DNA from: Liolophura sinensis
Taxonomy: Eukaryota > Mollusca > Polyplacophora > Chitonida > Chitonidae
DNA length: 64,000 bases
Direction of reading: 5' to 3'
NCBI RefSeq assembly: GCF_032854445.1
Contig: NC_088295.1
Span: 73,188,028 to 73,252,027 of the forward strand
This document shows, piece after piece, positions 10,906 to 23,209 of this stretch (position 1 is the first letter of the stretch; every line of letters starts with the position of its first letter). A program made the position numbers and the translations under genes. The notes below the pieces were generated by a model. It was not told the DNA's origin and did no database searches. It was given only the letters and a program-made list of their open reading frames with translations.

Positions 10906-13900
10906 CTACCAATCACTGCGTCCGATAGCAACTATGAGCATTATGGCGAACACAGCAGCAGCTATCTGAAAAAGTGAAAACAACTACAGGTTAAGCAGTG
11001 ACACACCATTAAACGTTCGTGTAACTACAAAAAATGAACAGTTCTCTAATATATACGAAATTAGATGTGTTTGGGTGAGTCGACATTATGATTGTATGAA
11101 CTACGACATTTTCTCCAGTAAAATTGGTAAATAGAGTGCTTTGTGTAAACGTACAGGCTAGATATAGTCTTAACGAATGCGGCTTAAAAGGATAATGTAT
11201 AACGACTTCCACAAAGTGTTTTCACTGCCTTAAACGTTTTAGAACAAGACATTCTACATATTGAATAGAATAAGCCATAACATATTTTCTTAGCCATGAC
11301 TTTACCTGGATGATCCCGAAAATGACGAAAACGACTATTACGGCGGCAGAAATGTTGTTTTTGATGTAAGTGTCAATAACTTGAAAACATCCCTGAAACA
11401 GACAAAAAGAAAACAATTTTAAACAACTTGTGTTGAAATTCGATGATGGTATATTTCTTTGGGACAAACATCACTTTAGATATTATTTCGGTCACTTAAG
11501 GGCCCAGTCATGTGGGTCTGGACAGGTTAAAATACTCACCGTTTGGAAGTTCGAATTGGCGTTATTGGGTGTTACTGCGCATGTTGGATCACTTGGTGTT
11601 TGGTAGTTTGGAAAGTTGCCAATATCTTTACAGCAGGTGAACGGATGTTCCAGTCTGTAGGTCTGTCCTTGCACAACATATGTGCGCTGCCACTGTGTAG
11701 CTGTGTGCATGTCTGTGTAGCTGTCAACTCCACAACAATCGCCCTGATGGAAATAAAAAGGTATATTTTAAAAACACATGCAAACAGACGCGTTCAACTT
11801 TTAAAGGGGGTATCTTTAAAAATCCCCATGTCGATGAGAGCAAGTAAACGTATATGACCATGAGTATACTGGTAATCGTTGCTAAAACAACTAAATGTCT
11901 GTGCTTTTGTTTACCTTGGTAATTCTGTCAAAACTTGCGAACTTCCTCTGGTCCAGGGTATATTGGCAATCCGTACTAAACAACTAAACTCATTTGTTCC
12001 TGCTTGTGTTCTTAATCCGTGTAAAACCAACATTATTACACAAACCAAATACGTTTTTGTTGTATTTGTAAACCACGTTGAGCCAAATACACGTAAAGTT
12101 CTGATTGTATTTGTAAGACATGTTAAAGCAAGTACACGTAAAGTTCTGATTGTATTTATAAGACATGTTAAAGCAAGTACACGTAAAGTTCTGATTGTAT
12201 TTGTAAGACATGTTAAAGCAAATACACGTAAAGTTCTGATTGTATTTGTAAGACATGTTAAAGCAAATACTGGTAAACCTATCTAATCCTTGTTTTTACC
12301 ATATTTAAACTATATCTACCGTTCGATCAGTTTATTACCATCCAATTACCTCAGCGAATAAATAGTTGAGAGCAGCAGAATAAGCATCTGCAGAATTTTC
12401 TCCTCGGTATTTCGTGTTGATCGTGTCTTGTAATAATGTCTTGATTGCATTGTCGATCTGAAAGTAAAAGAGAATATGTTACAAACAGAAGACAAAACAT
12501 AAACTATCTATAGACCTATTACATCATCTCCCTGTCGCCTATTTTCATTAGGTATGGTCTGGAATAAAAAATAAAAGATAATACCCACATAAATGTATGA
12601 ACAAATGAACTGACGTTACTTTCAGAAAAGTTATTTTCGTAACAGTAACGATGTAATTTTTGTTTCAAGAGGTTATTCATACTCTTTCCTCGTGGGTTTT
12701 TTTTTCACTTCTATACGACAGTGGTTTAAGGGAAGAAAACTGTGCTTGAACCGGGTTGACCGTTTTACTAATGTAAGAAAAAACAGCCGTGTTGGCGGCA
12801 AGTGGATTCGAGCTCACAACTTCATCCACCAGGGTCTATGTTTATAATCTATTAACAAGCTCGCCAGACTGGATCCCGTTTGATATCTGTGTGTATGGCC
12901 AAAAATTAACAATACATCCCAGTTTTTTGTATAACCTGAGTTTCGGTCAAAATACTCACGGCAGCTTTCTGAGCAAAGTACACTATGAGGAGTGAAAACT
13001 GAATAAGCAGGAGCAAGATCACAACAACAGCATACTGAAATCAGAAAAATATCAATGTTCAGACAATATATCCCGTTTTTGTTAAAACGCGAAGGCATTG
13101 TAATAATAGACAGCCCTAAATAATACGTTTAAATACAATAGAATAGAACAGAAAATAGACACCCATGATCACTAAACAACCCTTAGTATATGCTTACCAG
13201 AAATGGATCACGTGAATTCTAATCTTTTTACCTTTCTAGTGTGCTGATGGTACTGTAGATTTATATATTCAAAAGAAATTGAAAAAAGAGTAAATGTAAG
13301 TGTATGTAAAATTTCTCTTTTCGTATCATGTTTTGTATTATGTTTAATCTGTCTAGTCTTAATTATTTCATAAACATGTCAGTTAACCGATCAAAGGGTA
13401 CAGAATACATGACTCACGGCAATCAGCATGCACCGGCTGTTGCACAAAGCACCAAACAACCCCAGGAAGCCGATGGCCAGTATTATAACCCCGACGACAA
13501 TTACGGCAATGCCGATGCCACTCAAAATTGCGGATAAGTCCAGGTTATTGAACTGATCTTGGACCTGATTGCCGAACTGGTTCTGGTTAGCATTAGTGTT
13601 CGCCTGTTCGAATAATGGTTGTAGATAGCCATCCACGATAGCGTTGGGATTAAACCTCACGATCATGCCGAGAATGAACAGAGCCACACCTAAGAGCTGA
13701 AAAACACAAAGAAAATATAAAGTACTCTGCAATTCGCCTTCAAAATTAAATATACAACTGTATTCTTTTCTGTTGGTTTTGTACACATCGGTATACCTAA
13801 GGTACCTTGAACGCTATACATGAAGAGAATCTAACGGCATCTTATCTTTACACATGCTCCATGCGTTCTTTACTAGTATTAGTATTTAACTCAGTGTCAA

Positions 13901-16900
13901 CTATCATGATGAAAAAATACTAAGATACAGTAACAATAAAGCCACAAATCTTTTTATTCCAACACAATTTATCAAGTTTTTAAATCTGCTAATTTTGTTG
14001 ACAGCATTTGTAGAATATTCCCCATGGTATCAAAAACCATGGGCCAAGTTTACTGGAGATGAAAATTGATTATACCCGATGGGAAATAGATTTGTCATGC
14101 CAAGAAACACGGGTGCCATATAGAAGAGTTGTACTGTTCAACTATGATCGTGTCCACGTTATTTCTTGTGATGCACTTAATGGATCTATCACGCCCACCG
14201 TACTGCAAGCATTGCTATATGTCATTCTAAAAATGCTTATCTTATCGGCAGGCTATTTATTTGCTTTGGTTTTATTTTTATAATGTTTGCTTAATAACGC
14301 CGTACATAGGAAACGTTCATCCTCGTAACGGCGTTTTTGTATCGATGGAGAGAAAGGGGGATAACCCTGATCCTCGCCAAGGACATGACCAACTTCATAA
14401 TAAGGCGAATCCAGCTTTTGCTCGGGAACTCAGAAAAGAGCAGAGGCCATTAGTTTCCTTCCAATGAAGGCTCCTATCAGCAAATTACTCGCAGATTATA
14501 ATAATATAATAATACACATAACACAATTTAGAAATTTAACCAAAATATCCAAATTTTTAGATGTGTTCTGATCTCCATCTACAAAAAATACAAAGAACAA
14601 TAATGCTTTTTCTGTGCAAATATTCAAGATTCTAATTTCCGCTCATTTGTCTTCTAACAGAGTGCGTAATAGCCAACGCCTGAAAATAACGCAAAGTATA
14701 AGGAACCTGATATTACTTTCAGGATATGATTGTTTTTTTTTAAAAAGTGCATATAATCCTACTTATATATGCAAATGTACCTTTCCTTATGCAGAATTAA
14801 TAGCCGATGGCTTAAAGCGCTATGGATAGGCCTATATATAATGCATTACACTGCAGATGTATATGACTACATTGTACTTGGCACTTTTAATGTTTATAGG
14901 CCTGGTCTGATTAGTAAATGCACTTGTATTTAGAGTCGCTATTCGGTGTGAGGTTATACGGTGTGGGGTGTATAGATTCACTCAGCCGTGCCCTGGAGAC
15001 GACCTCAATAGACAGAATATAAAGGGAAGATAAAAGAAATTCAAAGATTTTCCATACTTTTCATGCAATAACTTTCATGTCATTGTGTTGGTCATTTAAC
15101 CACAGTGTCCTCTTTGATAGCTTCTGATTGGAACGCTCGAGGCCTCGAGGCCTCACCAATCATTCTGACGCCAACCCGAACAATGCTTTGTCAGTTTATA
15201 TGCTGAGCACATCTCCTCCAGAAAGAAATCGAACGAAATGTCAAAATCACATCTGCACATAGACCTAAAGAAGAAGATCATTTAGGCAGCAGCAAATTCA
15301 TTTTTTTTTAATGATTGGTATGACCCGACCCAGGTTTGATCCCGAGGTCTCCCGATATACATGTGTGAAGACATAGTGGTTGGTTTAGCCGAGGTAACGA
15401 GTAAGTCTATACTTATCTATATCACTTCTTACAAATAAGCTTATAACATAGTCTTTATCAAACAATACAAATGTCATAATAATATTGCAAACTGATGGTG
15501 ATTGAGGAAGATAGAAGCTAATTTAGACAAGTTTAATTTGTTTGCCACATGAGTACGTATTAATTATATAAATTTGACATTGCTCATGTACATGTTAGTG
15601 AGGAAGACATTATTAACAGGCATAGCAATATCACGTCAAAAAAAAATTGTATATATAAAAAAATTAAAGCCCTCCACGGTTCTGGAATGAACGACTTGTC
15701 TCAAACATGGAGATATTGTACAGTGCTTATAAATAATTATGCATGGTCATATTATTACCGTTAAAAAGTGGAAATGAGAATGACTGATCAAAGCCCACAT
15801 TGTTTCATACCGGAAGTGCACTTGGTACAGGCTATAATCTCTGGATCACACTCTAAACTAAGTACATTTATAGCTGTGTCATCAATGTGTATGGAGCACG
15901 CCTTTACCCGCTGGTTAATCAACAGTTACTCAGACTCGCACAGGACACCGATAGTGGCTATATTAAAAAAATGTCATATTCATATAACAAGACAAAAGTC
16001 AGTATCACCGCAATGGCGCATTTCAGGGTAAATATGAACAACATGTTACATGTACGTTTTCTGCTCAATGGTTCACACTGGTTAACATATCAGCATATTA
16101 TGTATTTTGTGTAGAATATGATAAATGGTGAACATAACTAGCACATTATGTCTGTGAATATGATATATAGTGAACATAACTAGCACATTATGTCTTTGAA
16201 TATGATATAAAGTGGACATAACATTATGTCTGTGAATCTGATAAATGGTGAACATAAAAAGCACATTATGTCTGTGAATATGATATATGGTGAACATAAC
16301 CAGCACACATTATGTGTGTAAATATGATAAATGGTGAACATATCCAGCACACATTATGTCTGTGAATATGATAAATGGTGAACATAACCAGCACATTATG
16401 TCTGTGAATACGATAAATGGTGAACATAACCAGCACACATTATGTCTGTGAATGGGACAAATGGTGAACATAACTAGCACACATTATGTGTGTGAATAAG
16501 ACAAATGGTGAACATAACCAGCACACATAATGTCTGTGAATATGATATATGTTGAACATAACTAGCACACATTAATTGTGTGAATGTGATAAATATGAAC
16601 ATAACCAGCACATTATGTCTGTGAATGGGATAAATGGTGAACATAACCAGCACACATAGTGTCTGTGAATATGATAAATGGTGACCATAACCAGCACACA
16701 TTATGTCTGTGAATGGGACAAATGGTGAACATAACTAGCACACATTATGTGTGTAAATATGACAAATGGTGAACATAACCAGCACACATTATGTCTGTGA
16801 ATATGATAAATGGTGAACATAACCAGCACACATTATGTCTGTGAATGGGACAAATGGTGAACATAACTAGCACACATTATGTGTGTGAATATGACAAATG

Positions 16901-19900
16901 GTGAACATAACCAGCACATTATGTCTGTGAATATGATAAATGGTGAACATAACCAGCACACATTATGTCTGTGAATATGATATATGTTGAACATAACCAG
17001 CACACATTATGTCTGTGAATATGATAAATGTTGAACATAACTAGCACACATTATTTGTGTGAATATGACAAACATGATGTTCTTGTGCCCATGGGTGGCA
17101 TGTTGTGCTCTATATCAATTAACCTCACTGCATTGTTTTTCTTTATTCTGCTTAAGCAATGGTCGTATTAGTTGCTACGTTTTAAGCATATACATGAACA
17201 ATCGGAATAAAACACTGACTGAGGTAAACTGACAAGAGGTCGTATTTCACCAATAATAAATGTGATCATTTGTCAACTACATGTATCATACTGTCGTCAC
17301 TGCTCTAGTTCGATTTGTATGCTGTAGTCTTTTATCCTGTGTGTGTTTTCCCCTGAACCAACATCTGTACAACTGTTACATTCTGTACACTGCATCAAAG
17401 TTACATTGTTCACAACCATCGTGTTGTGTTCTGTATCCAAGCCATATTGTTCACAACCACAGTGCTGTGCTCTGTATTCGAACCATATTGTTCACATCCA
17501 CGGTGTTGTGCTCTGTATCCAAACTAAATTGTTCACAACCACAATGTTGTATTCTGTATCCAAACTATATTTTCCACAGCCACCTTGTTGTATTCTGTAA
17601 CCAAACTGTATTGTTCATTTCAAACGTGCTGAATCTGTATTCAAATTATATTGTTCACTTCAAACATGGTGTCTCTATGTCCAAACTATATTGTTCACTT
17701 CAAATGTGCTGTTTTGCATCCAAACTATATTATTCTCTTCAAACATGCTGTCTTTGTGTCCAGACTATATTGTTCACTTCAAACGTGCTATCTTTGTATC
17801 CGAACTACATTGTCCACTTCAAACGTGTTGTCTCTGTATCCAAACATATGTTGTTCACAACCAGCGTGTTGGTTTTAAATGTATATTATTATAAAGAGTG
17901 GATCTGAATGGAACCCTGACTGAGGTACATGTAAATTTACAAGTGGCCGTATTTCATCGGTAAAACGTCTGACCACTTTTCAACTATCATACTGTCTTGA
18001 CCGCTCCAGTTATACTCTGTATGCTGTAGTCTTTTATTCTGTATGCGTTGTGCATCCAAACTGTATTGTTTACGACCACCGTGTTGTGCTCTGTGTCCAA
18101 ACTGTATTGCTCATGGCCACCGCGCGATGCTCTGTATTCAGACTGTATTGTTTACAACCTCCGCGTTGTGCACTGTATCTAAACTGTATTGTTTACGGTC
18201 ACCGTGTTGTGCTCTGTATCCAAACTGTATTGCTCACGGCCACCGCGCTGTGCTCTGTATTCAAACTGTATTGTTTACAACCACCGTGTTGTGCAGTGTA
18301 TCTAAACTGTATTGCTTACGGCCACCTTGTTGTGCTCTGTATCCAAACTGTATTGTTCACGTCCACCGTGCTGTGCTGCGTATCCAAAGTGTGCTGTCTA
18401 TCCCGACAACATTGTTCACAACCAGTATGCTGTGCTCTATATCCAGGCTACATCGTTTACAGCCATCGTGCTTTTCGGTGATTGTAGGCTGTATTGTTCA
18501 CAGCCACGATGCTGTTCTGTGCATCCAAAGGGTATTGTTCGTAACGTTCGTTTTGCGCTCTGTATCCACACTGAATCTTTCACAACCACCGTCTTGGACT
18601 ATATAGCCAACAGTATTTCTGTAATCGTTACACTGTGTATACAACCACAATGCTGTGTTCTGCGTATAAGCTATATTGTTCACAACCACGATGGTCTGTT
18701 CTCTACACATTGTTCTACTGTATTGTTCAACGCATTAACGCTGTGCTCTGAATGTCAAATAGTGTAAAACGTATATGGTAGACATGTGATGTATATGATG
18801 AGGATGTGTTTATGTCACAGGGTTTAATTTAAATATTAATGAACTCAAAATCAAGTAGCTCTTCTAATTCTGGTTTGATGCTTTCTAGTAAACATGTTCA
18901 TACGAATCTTGGATATACATAGAATAGGAGTAATTTGTGAAAACAAGTTTGTATTTGATGTGCCAAATTCACCATCTACGATCGTTTCCGTCGAACTATT
19001 TACATGTACATATATATTACACACAATAATATAAATATTTCTTCAACATCGATCAACTAGTCACATATGCATACATATTAAATCAACATCAGCAGGGCCT
19101 ACCATTCCGCAGTATATAACATCGCAACAAAACACGCATCAACGACATATGGCGTAAAACTCACATCAAATAAAGAAAGAAAGATAGACAGAAAAAAACG
19201 TATCTACAATTAAAGAGCTGTTTTCGTGTCAGCAGATAGGCCTCAGTTTTTTATCTAAGATTTTTTTTATATAAATTAATCATTTATCAAGATAGGTATT
19301 AACAAACAATGTTTGTTAATTACAAACAGATGATGAAAGAAAGATTTGGATGTTCTTACCACATGTTCTGTCCAACCTTTGAATTCAGAAGATGATATAT
19401 CGTCTAGATAAGTATTTAGCCTACATTAGAGACATTTCACACACATTTGAATGTTACATAAATAATGTATATTTCTTGGGGTGTAATAACAGTAATTTTC
19501 AAAAATTCAGCTAATTACTAAATATTCTTCATACATTACTGTAGCTATTGAATAGCTGGGGTTGAATTTGGCAGGATTTAGTTAGGCTACCATTTATACA
19601 CAAATACCGAAATACTTGTGTGCCCATGAATCAACATACACCATCATGTTAAACTAACTTTTAAAAATCACGCATAAAGTAGTCTTCGTTAACGTGAAAG
19701 TAACATATCTGCTATGGTGATGCGGTACATACGGGAGTATTTTTCTGCACCCTTGCTTGGTGTTGGTACACATCAACCTCATGGCTTCAATAAAAAGGGC
19801 CCCTTTTGTTTGCTCCGTCTTTCATACAGAGTGAATGATACGGGTTCAACGACACATTGACTGTACTACAGCCATCTCAGGACTATCTTCATATAAAAGA

Positions 19901-22900
19901 AATTATTTCTGAATAAATGCATGTGAACATGAAAAATTCGCCAGTTGAAGAAATATTTAGCTGCGACGGCTTAGATGTTTGGCATACATTTTTAGCAAAT
20001 GAATGCAAACAGAAGTCACAATAGACTGGACATAAAATTGAGTTAGTTGGTGTTACAGTGTTCAAAGGCTAAATGAATAACGGACATTGCCCCCTTACAG
20101 ACTAACTGTCTGTGCCGTGGAAACCAACAGGACCATGAATATGGGTGAAGCAATTACAAAAGGGGTTTAACGTCGTACTTAACAATTTTTCAGTCACATG
20201 ACGACGAAGGAATCCTTAGAGATATTACAAAGAGATTGTCATGGTAACTACAGAGAAAAGCAATACCGCATGTGTAAAACTATTTTTAGAGACCAAAAAT
20301 ATGTGCATGTTTATATCATGCTATATTAACATGAGAACCCATTTCCATTGATTTAGAACATTGAGGCCATGGAAATAAGCATGAAATGACATCTTAAATA
20401 TATATGCAAATGACGTCCAAAAAGGCAAAAACAAATTAAAAGAAACTTATATCTTACCACGATCAATAATGTGAACAGTCGTACTTATTTAGTGAATCCT
20501 GGTATGTAGAAAGTGGTAAAGTTATACCATTCATACCGACCCGCTTCATCTACTATACCTTGGTAAACCCACAAAACCCATTTTTCTGTCAAAGGACCCA
20601 TATTTTCGATCTTGAAAATTGAACTTATCGAAACATACCTTCTAAAAAGAGATTTGAAAATAGTTTGCCGAACTTTATCTAATTGAGATATCTTTAATTC
20701 TTAATCATCTGATGTCCCTTCTTGGCTAGACTGACGTATGGTTTTGTGCATCGTGAATAGCGCTAACTATTAAAAGATATATAAGCTTATTATTTTATAA
20801 TAAGATGACTAATACATGCATATTATTAGCCAAGAACAACTTACAACAGAACAACTATAACTTAATGTTAAGTTAAGTTACTATTTTCTAGTGTCAGTTT
20901 TTAGCACAATCTCCAAAAATAATTGTCATCCACAGGCACAATTATGACCAGGGACAGTTAATTACTTGATGTAATTACATGGTGAATGAAATTTATTTAT
21001 ATTATGTTGTCTAATGTTGAACACAGGAACCGTATACGACGGTGGTCAGTTTTGTAGGTGGAGAAAACTGGAGTCCCTGGAATAAAACACCTTCTTTTGG
21101 CAGATTATTGACAAACTTTCAATGGTGTGAAGCATATCTATGTACAACATAATGGTTAAAGCCATGTGGTCTTCATGGAATGATAGACTGCCCCAAGGAG
21201 CTACTACAGTGTCATCACCCTCTGATGGAATGGTAGACTGCGCCATGCAGCCACTACAGTGTCATCACCCGCTGATGGAATGGTAGACTGCGCCAAGCAG
21301 CCGCTACGGTGACATCACCCGCTGATGGAATGATAGACTGCACCAAGCAGCCACTACAGTGTCATCACCCTCTGGTGGAATGGTAGACTGCGCCAAGCAG
21401 CCACTACAGTGTCATCACCCGCTGATGAAATGATAGACTGTGCCAAGCTGTAATAACAGTGACATCACCCTCTGATGAAATGATAGACTGTGCCAAGCAG
21501 CCACTACAGTGTCATCACCGGCTGATGGAATGGTAGACTGCGCCAAGCAGCCGCTACAGTGATATCACCCGCTGATGGAATAATAGACTGCACCAAGCAG
21601 CCGCTACAGTGACATCACCCGCTGATGAAATGATAGACTGTGCCAAGCAGCCACTACAGTGACATCCCCCGCTGATGAAATGATAGACTGTGCCAAGCAG
21701 CCACTACAGTGACATCACCCTCTGATGGAATGGTAGACTTCGCCATGCAGCCACTACAGTGACATCACCCTCTGATGGAATGGCAGACTGCGCCAAGCAG
21801 CCACTACAGTGACATCACCCGCTGATGGAATGATAGACTGCGCCAAGCAGTCACTACAGTGACATCACCCGCTAATCGAATGATAGACTGCACCAAGCAG
21901 CCACTACAGTGACATCACCCGCTGATGGAATGATAGACTGCACCAAGCAGCCACTACAGTGACATCACCCGCTAATCGAATGATAGACTGCACCAAGCAG
22001 CCACTACAGTGACATCACCCGCTAATCGAATGATAGACTGCGCCAAGCAGCCACTACAGTGCCATCACCCGCTGATGGAATGATAGACTGCGCCAAGCAG
22101 TCACTACAGTGACATCACCCGCTAATCGAATGATAGACTGCGCCAAGCAGCCACTACAGTGACATCACCCTTTGATGGAATGGCACACTGCGCCAAGCAG
22201 CCACTACAGTGACATCACCCGCTGATGGAATGGTACACTGCGCCATGCAGCCACTACAGTGACATCACCCGCTGATAAAATGATAGACTGTGCCAAGCAG
22301 CCACTACAGTGACATCACCCGCTAATCGAATGATAGACTGCGCCAAGCAGCCACTACAGTGTCATCACCCGCTGATGGAATGATAGACTGCGCCAAGCAG
22401 CCACTACAGTGACATCACCCGCTGATGGAATGATAGACTGCACCAAGCAGCCACTACAGTGACATCACCCGCTAATCGAATGATAGACTGCGTCAAGCAG
22501 CCACTACAGTGTCATCACCCGCTGATGGAATGGTAGACTGCGCCAAGCAGCCACTGCAGTGACATCACCCTTTGATGGAATGGCACACTGCGCCAAGCAG
22601 CCACTACAGTGACATCACCCGCTGATGGAATGATAGACTGCACCAAGCAGCCACTACAGTGACATCACCCGCTAATCGAATGATAGACTGCACCAAGCAG
22701 CCACTACAGTGTCATCACCCTCTGATGGAATGGTAGACTGCGCCAAGCAGCCACTGCAGTGACATCACCCTCTGATGGAATGGCACACTGCGCCAAGCAG
22801 CCACTACAGTGACATCACCCGCTGATGGAATGATAGACTGCGCCAAGCAGCCACTACAGTGACATCACCCGCTAATCGAATGATAGACTGTGCCAAGCGG

Positions 22901-23209
22901 CCACAACAGTGTCACCATCCGCTCATTTCCACAAAAGGTCCACAAACAATGAGAGTGGGGAAATCTACAAATTTCCTGCCGAAGCAGCACCCGTCAGAAT
23001 TCTGAATTTGTCACAGGTATGACAATCGAGAAATTTGAAATCCATCATGATGCTATAGTGAATGACCGCGGATAATGGGGTCTATAATGCAAAGGTCGGT
23101 GTGATTCGTTTGAGTTTATATACAAAACACTTACCAAAAAGATGACATTCACGGCAACTAGAAACCATTTTGCGACTTGCTGTCCACAGTTGAGCTTGGT
23201 GTCTCCCAT
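10906..23209 (-). CDS. Tetraspanin A, 295 aa, seven coding exons
   Basis: Four-pass membrane protein of the tetraspanin family, which organises membrane microdomains with partner receptors. Coding exons on the minus strand: 23209-23135, 13696-13418, 13034-12960, 12457-12350, 11743-11540, 11392-11306, 10965-10906. All introns are GT-AG and phase 0, giving 25+93+25+36+68+29+19 codons then TAG. Exon 1 begins MGDTKLNCGQQVAKWFLV and carries TM1 with the family Asn. Exon 2 holds an Asn/Gln-rich first outer loop and TM2, exon 3 TM3 with a polar Gln, exons 4-5 the large outer loop, exons 6-7 TM4 with Gln and a tail of a few residues. The loop has CCG, CC, a single Cys and a final GC, six cysteines as in many tetraspanins. 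The ATG at 23209 is chosen because the protein then starts in the usual family place; the same frame stays open upstream to 23281 but has no ATG there. Intron 1 is 9.4 kb and full of minisatellites. The family call is firm; the subfamily is not resolved. Confidence 0.93.
12056..12273. repeat. 45-bp minisatellite in tetraspanin A intron 4, about five units
   Basis: Five units of about 45 bp containing TAAAGTTCTGATTGTATTTG and AGACATGTTAAAGCAAATAC. The unit is a multiple of three and stop-free in one frame on each strand, so it reads as 15-residue repeats both ways. Its place inside an intron argues against coding. The first unit is the most diverged. Confidence 0.85.
15314..15400 (-). mobile_element. 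SINE family 2 head fragment
   Basis: TTGGTATGACCCGACCCAGG, then TTTGATCCCGAGG, resembles the tRNA-like head seen at the right end of the copy at 30160-30467. Lies in intron 1 of tetraspanin A. Confidence 0.4.
16110..17072. repeat. 44-bp minisatellite, about 22 units
   Basis: The unit contains TGAACATAACCAGCACACAT then TATGTCTGTGAATATGATAA. A common variant is 2 bp shorter (CAGCACATTATG). Distinct monomers (GAATGGGACAAATGG followed by a CTAGC unit) recur at 16715 and 16847, exactly 132 bp or three units apart, so the right half has a higher-order period. In intron 1 of tetraspanin A. Confidence 0.93.
17213..18770. repeat. 41-bp minisatellite in two blocks within a tandem segmental duplication
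   Basis: Blocks at about 17400-17870 and 18050-18760 consist of a 41-bp unit (ATTGTTCACAACCACCGTGT then TGTGCTCTGTATCCAAACTGT). Each is preceded by a related flank (CTGACTGAGGTA near 17217 and 17915; TATGCTGTAGTCTTTTAT near 17320 and 18018). The whole is therefore flank plus array, duplicated with a period of about 700 bp. As 41 is not divisible by three, a frame cycles through three registers and all three forward frames stay open for long stretches. Intronic, opposite strand to the gene. Confidence 0.9.
20163..20228 (-). mobile_element. SINE family 2 tail fragment
   Basis: GGGGTTTAACGTCGTACTTA, then CAGTCACATGACGACGAAGG, is the reverse complement of the family 2 tail also present at 44100-44150. 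Intron 1 of tetraspanin A. Confidence 0.5.
21033..21085 (-). mobile_element. SINE fragment, family 3-like
   Basis: TATACGACGGTGGTCAGTTT followed by GGTGGAGAAAACTGGAGTCC looks like the reverse complement of the core of the element at 34757. Short and diverged. Confidence 0.35.
21171..22920. repeat. 50-bp minisatellite, 35 units in exact register
   Basis: 1750 bp made of 35 monomers of exactly 50 bp with no insertion or deletion. The consensus runs GCTGATGGAATGATAGACTG, CGCCAAGCAG, CCACTACAGT, GACATCACCC. Variant starts (GCTAATCGAA, TCTGATGGAA, TTTGATGGAA) and the CCACTGCAGT variant mark subtypes. Monomers 27-30 and 31-34 repeat the same subtype order, a 200-bp higher-order unit. The first and last monomers are the most diverged. 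The array lies 215 bp inside intron 1 of tetraspanin A. Confidence 0.97.

Larger units (their letters stand above)
13697..23134 (-). other. Intron 1 of tetraspanin A (9.4 kb)
   Basis: Donor GTAAGTGTTTTG at 23134 and acceptor TTTTTCAG at 13698-13697 on the minus strand. Besides the three minisatellites and SINE pieces listed separately, 13700-15310, 15400-16100 and 18780-21030 are AT-rich sequence in which I see no exon, RNA gene or complete mobile element. Confidence 0.85.

Noticed and set aside
11879-12286. 135-codon open frame as a small gene
   Set aside because: It is mostly the 45-bp intronic repeat and is open on both strands; it lies wholly within intron 4 of tetraspanin A.
12706-12835. 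SINE-like piece in tetraspanin A intron 3 (GGATTCGAGCTCAC)
   Set aside because: Similarity to the families here is too diffuse to set ends or family.
17281-18767. Long open frames (up to 208 codons) as a Cys-rich repeat protein gene
   Set aside because: They arise from a stop-free 41-bp minisatellite in an intron on the opposite strand, overlapping frames are equally open, and no splice or promoter signal supports a gene. Kept only as a finding.
16110-22920. CRISPR-like repeat arrays
   Set aside because: Direct tandem monomers without unique spacers, in a eukaryotic intron.
21171-22920. Hammerhead ribozyme in the 50-bp repeat (CTGATGA-like start in some monomers)
   Set aside because: No stem II and no GAAA core at the right place in the monomer; most monomers read CTGATGG.
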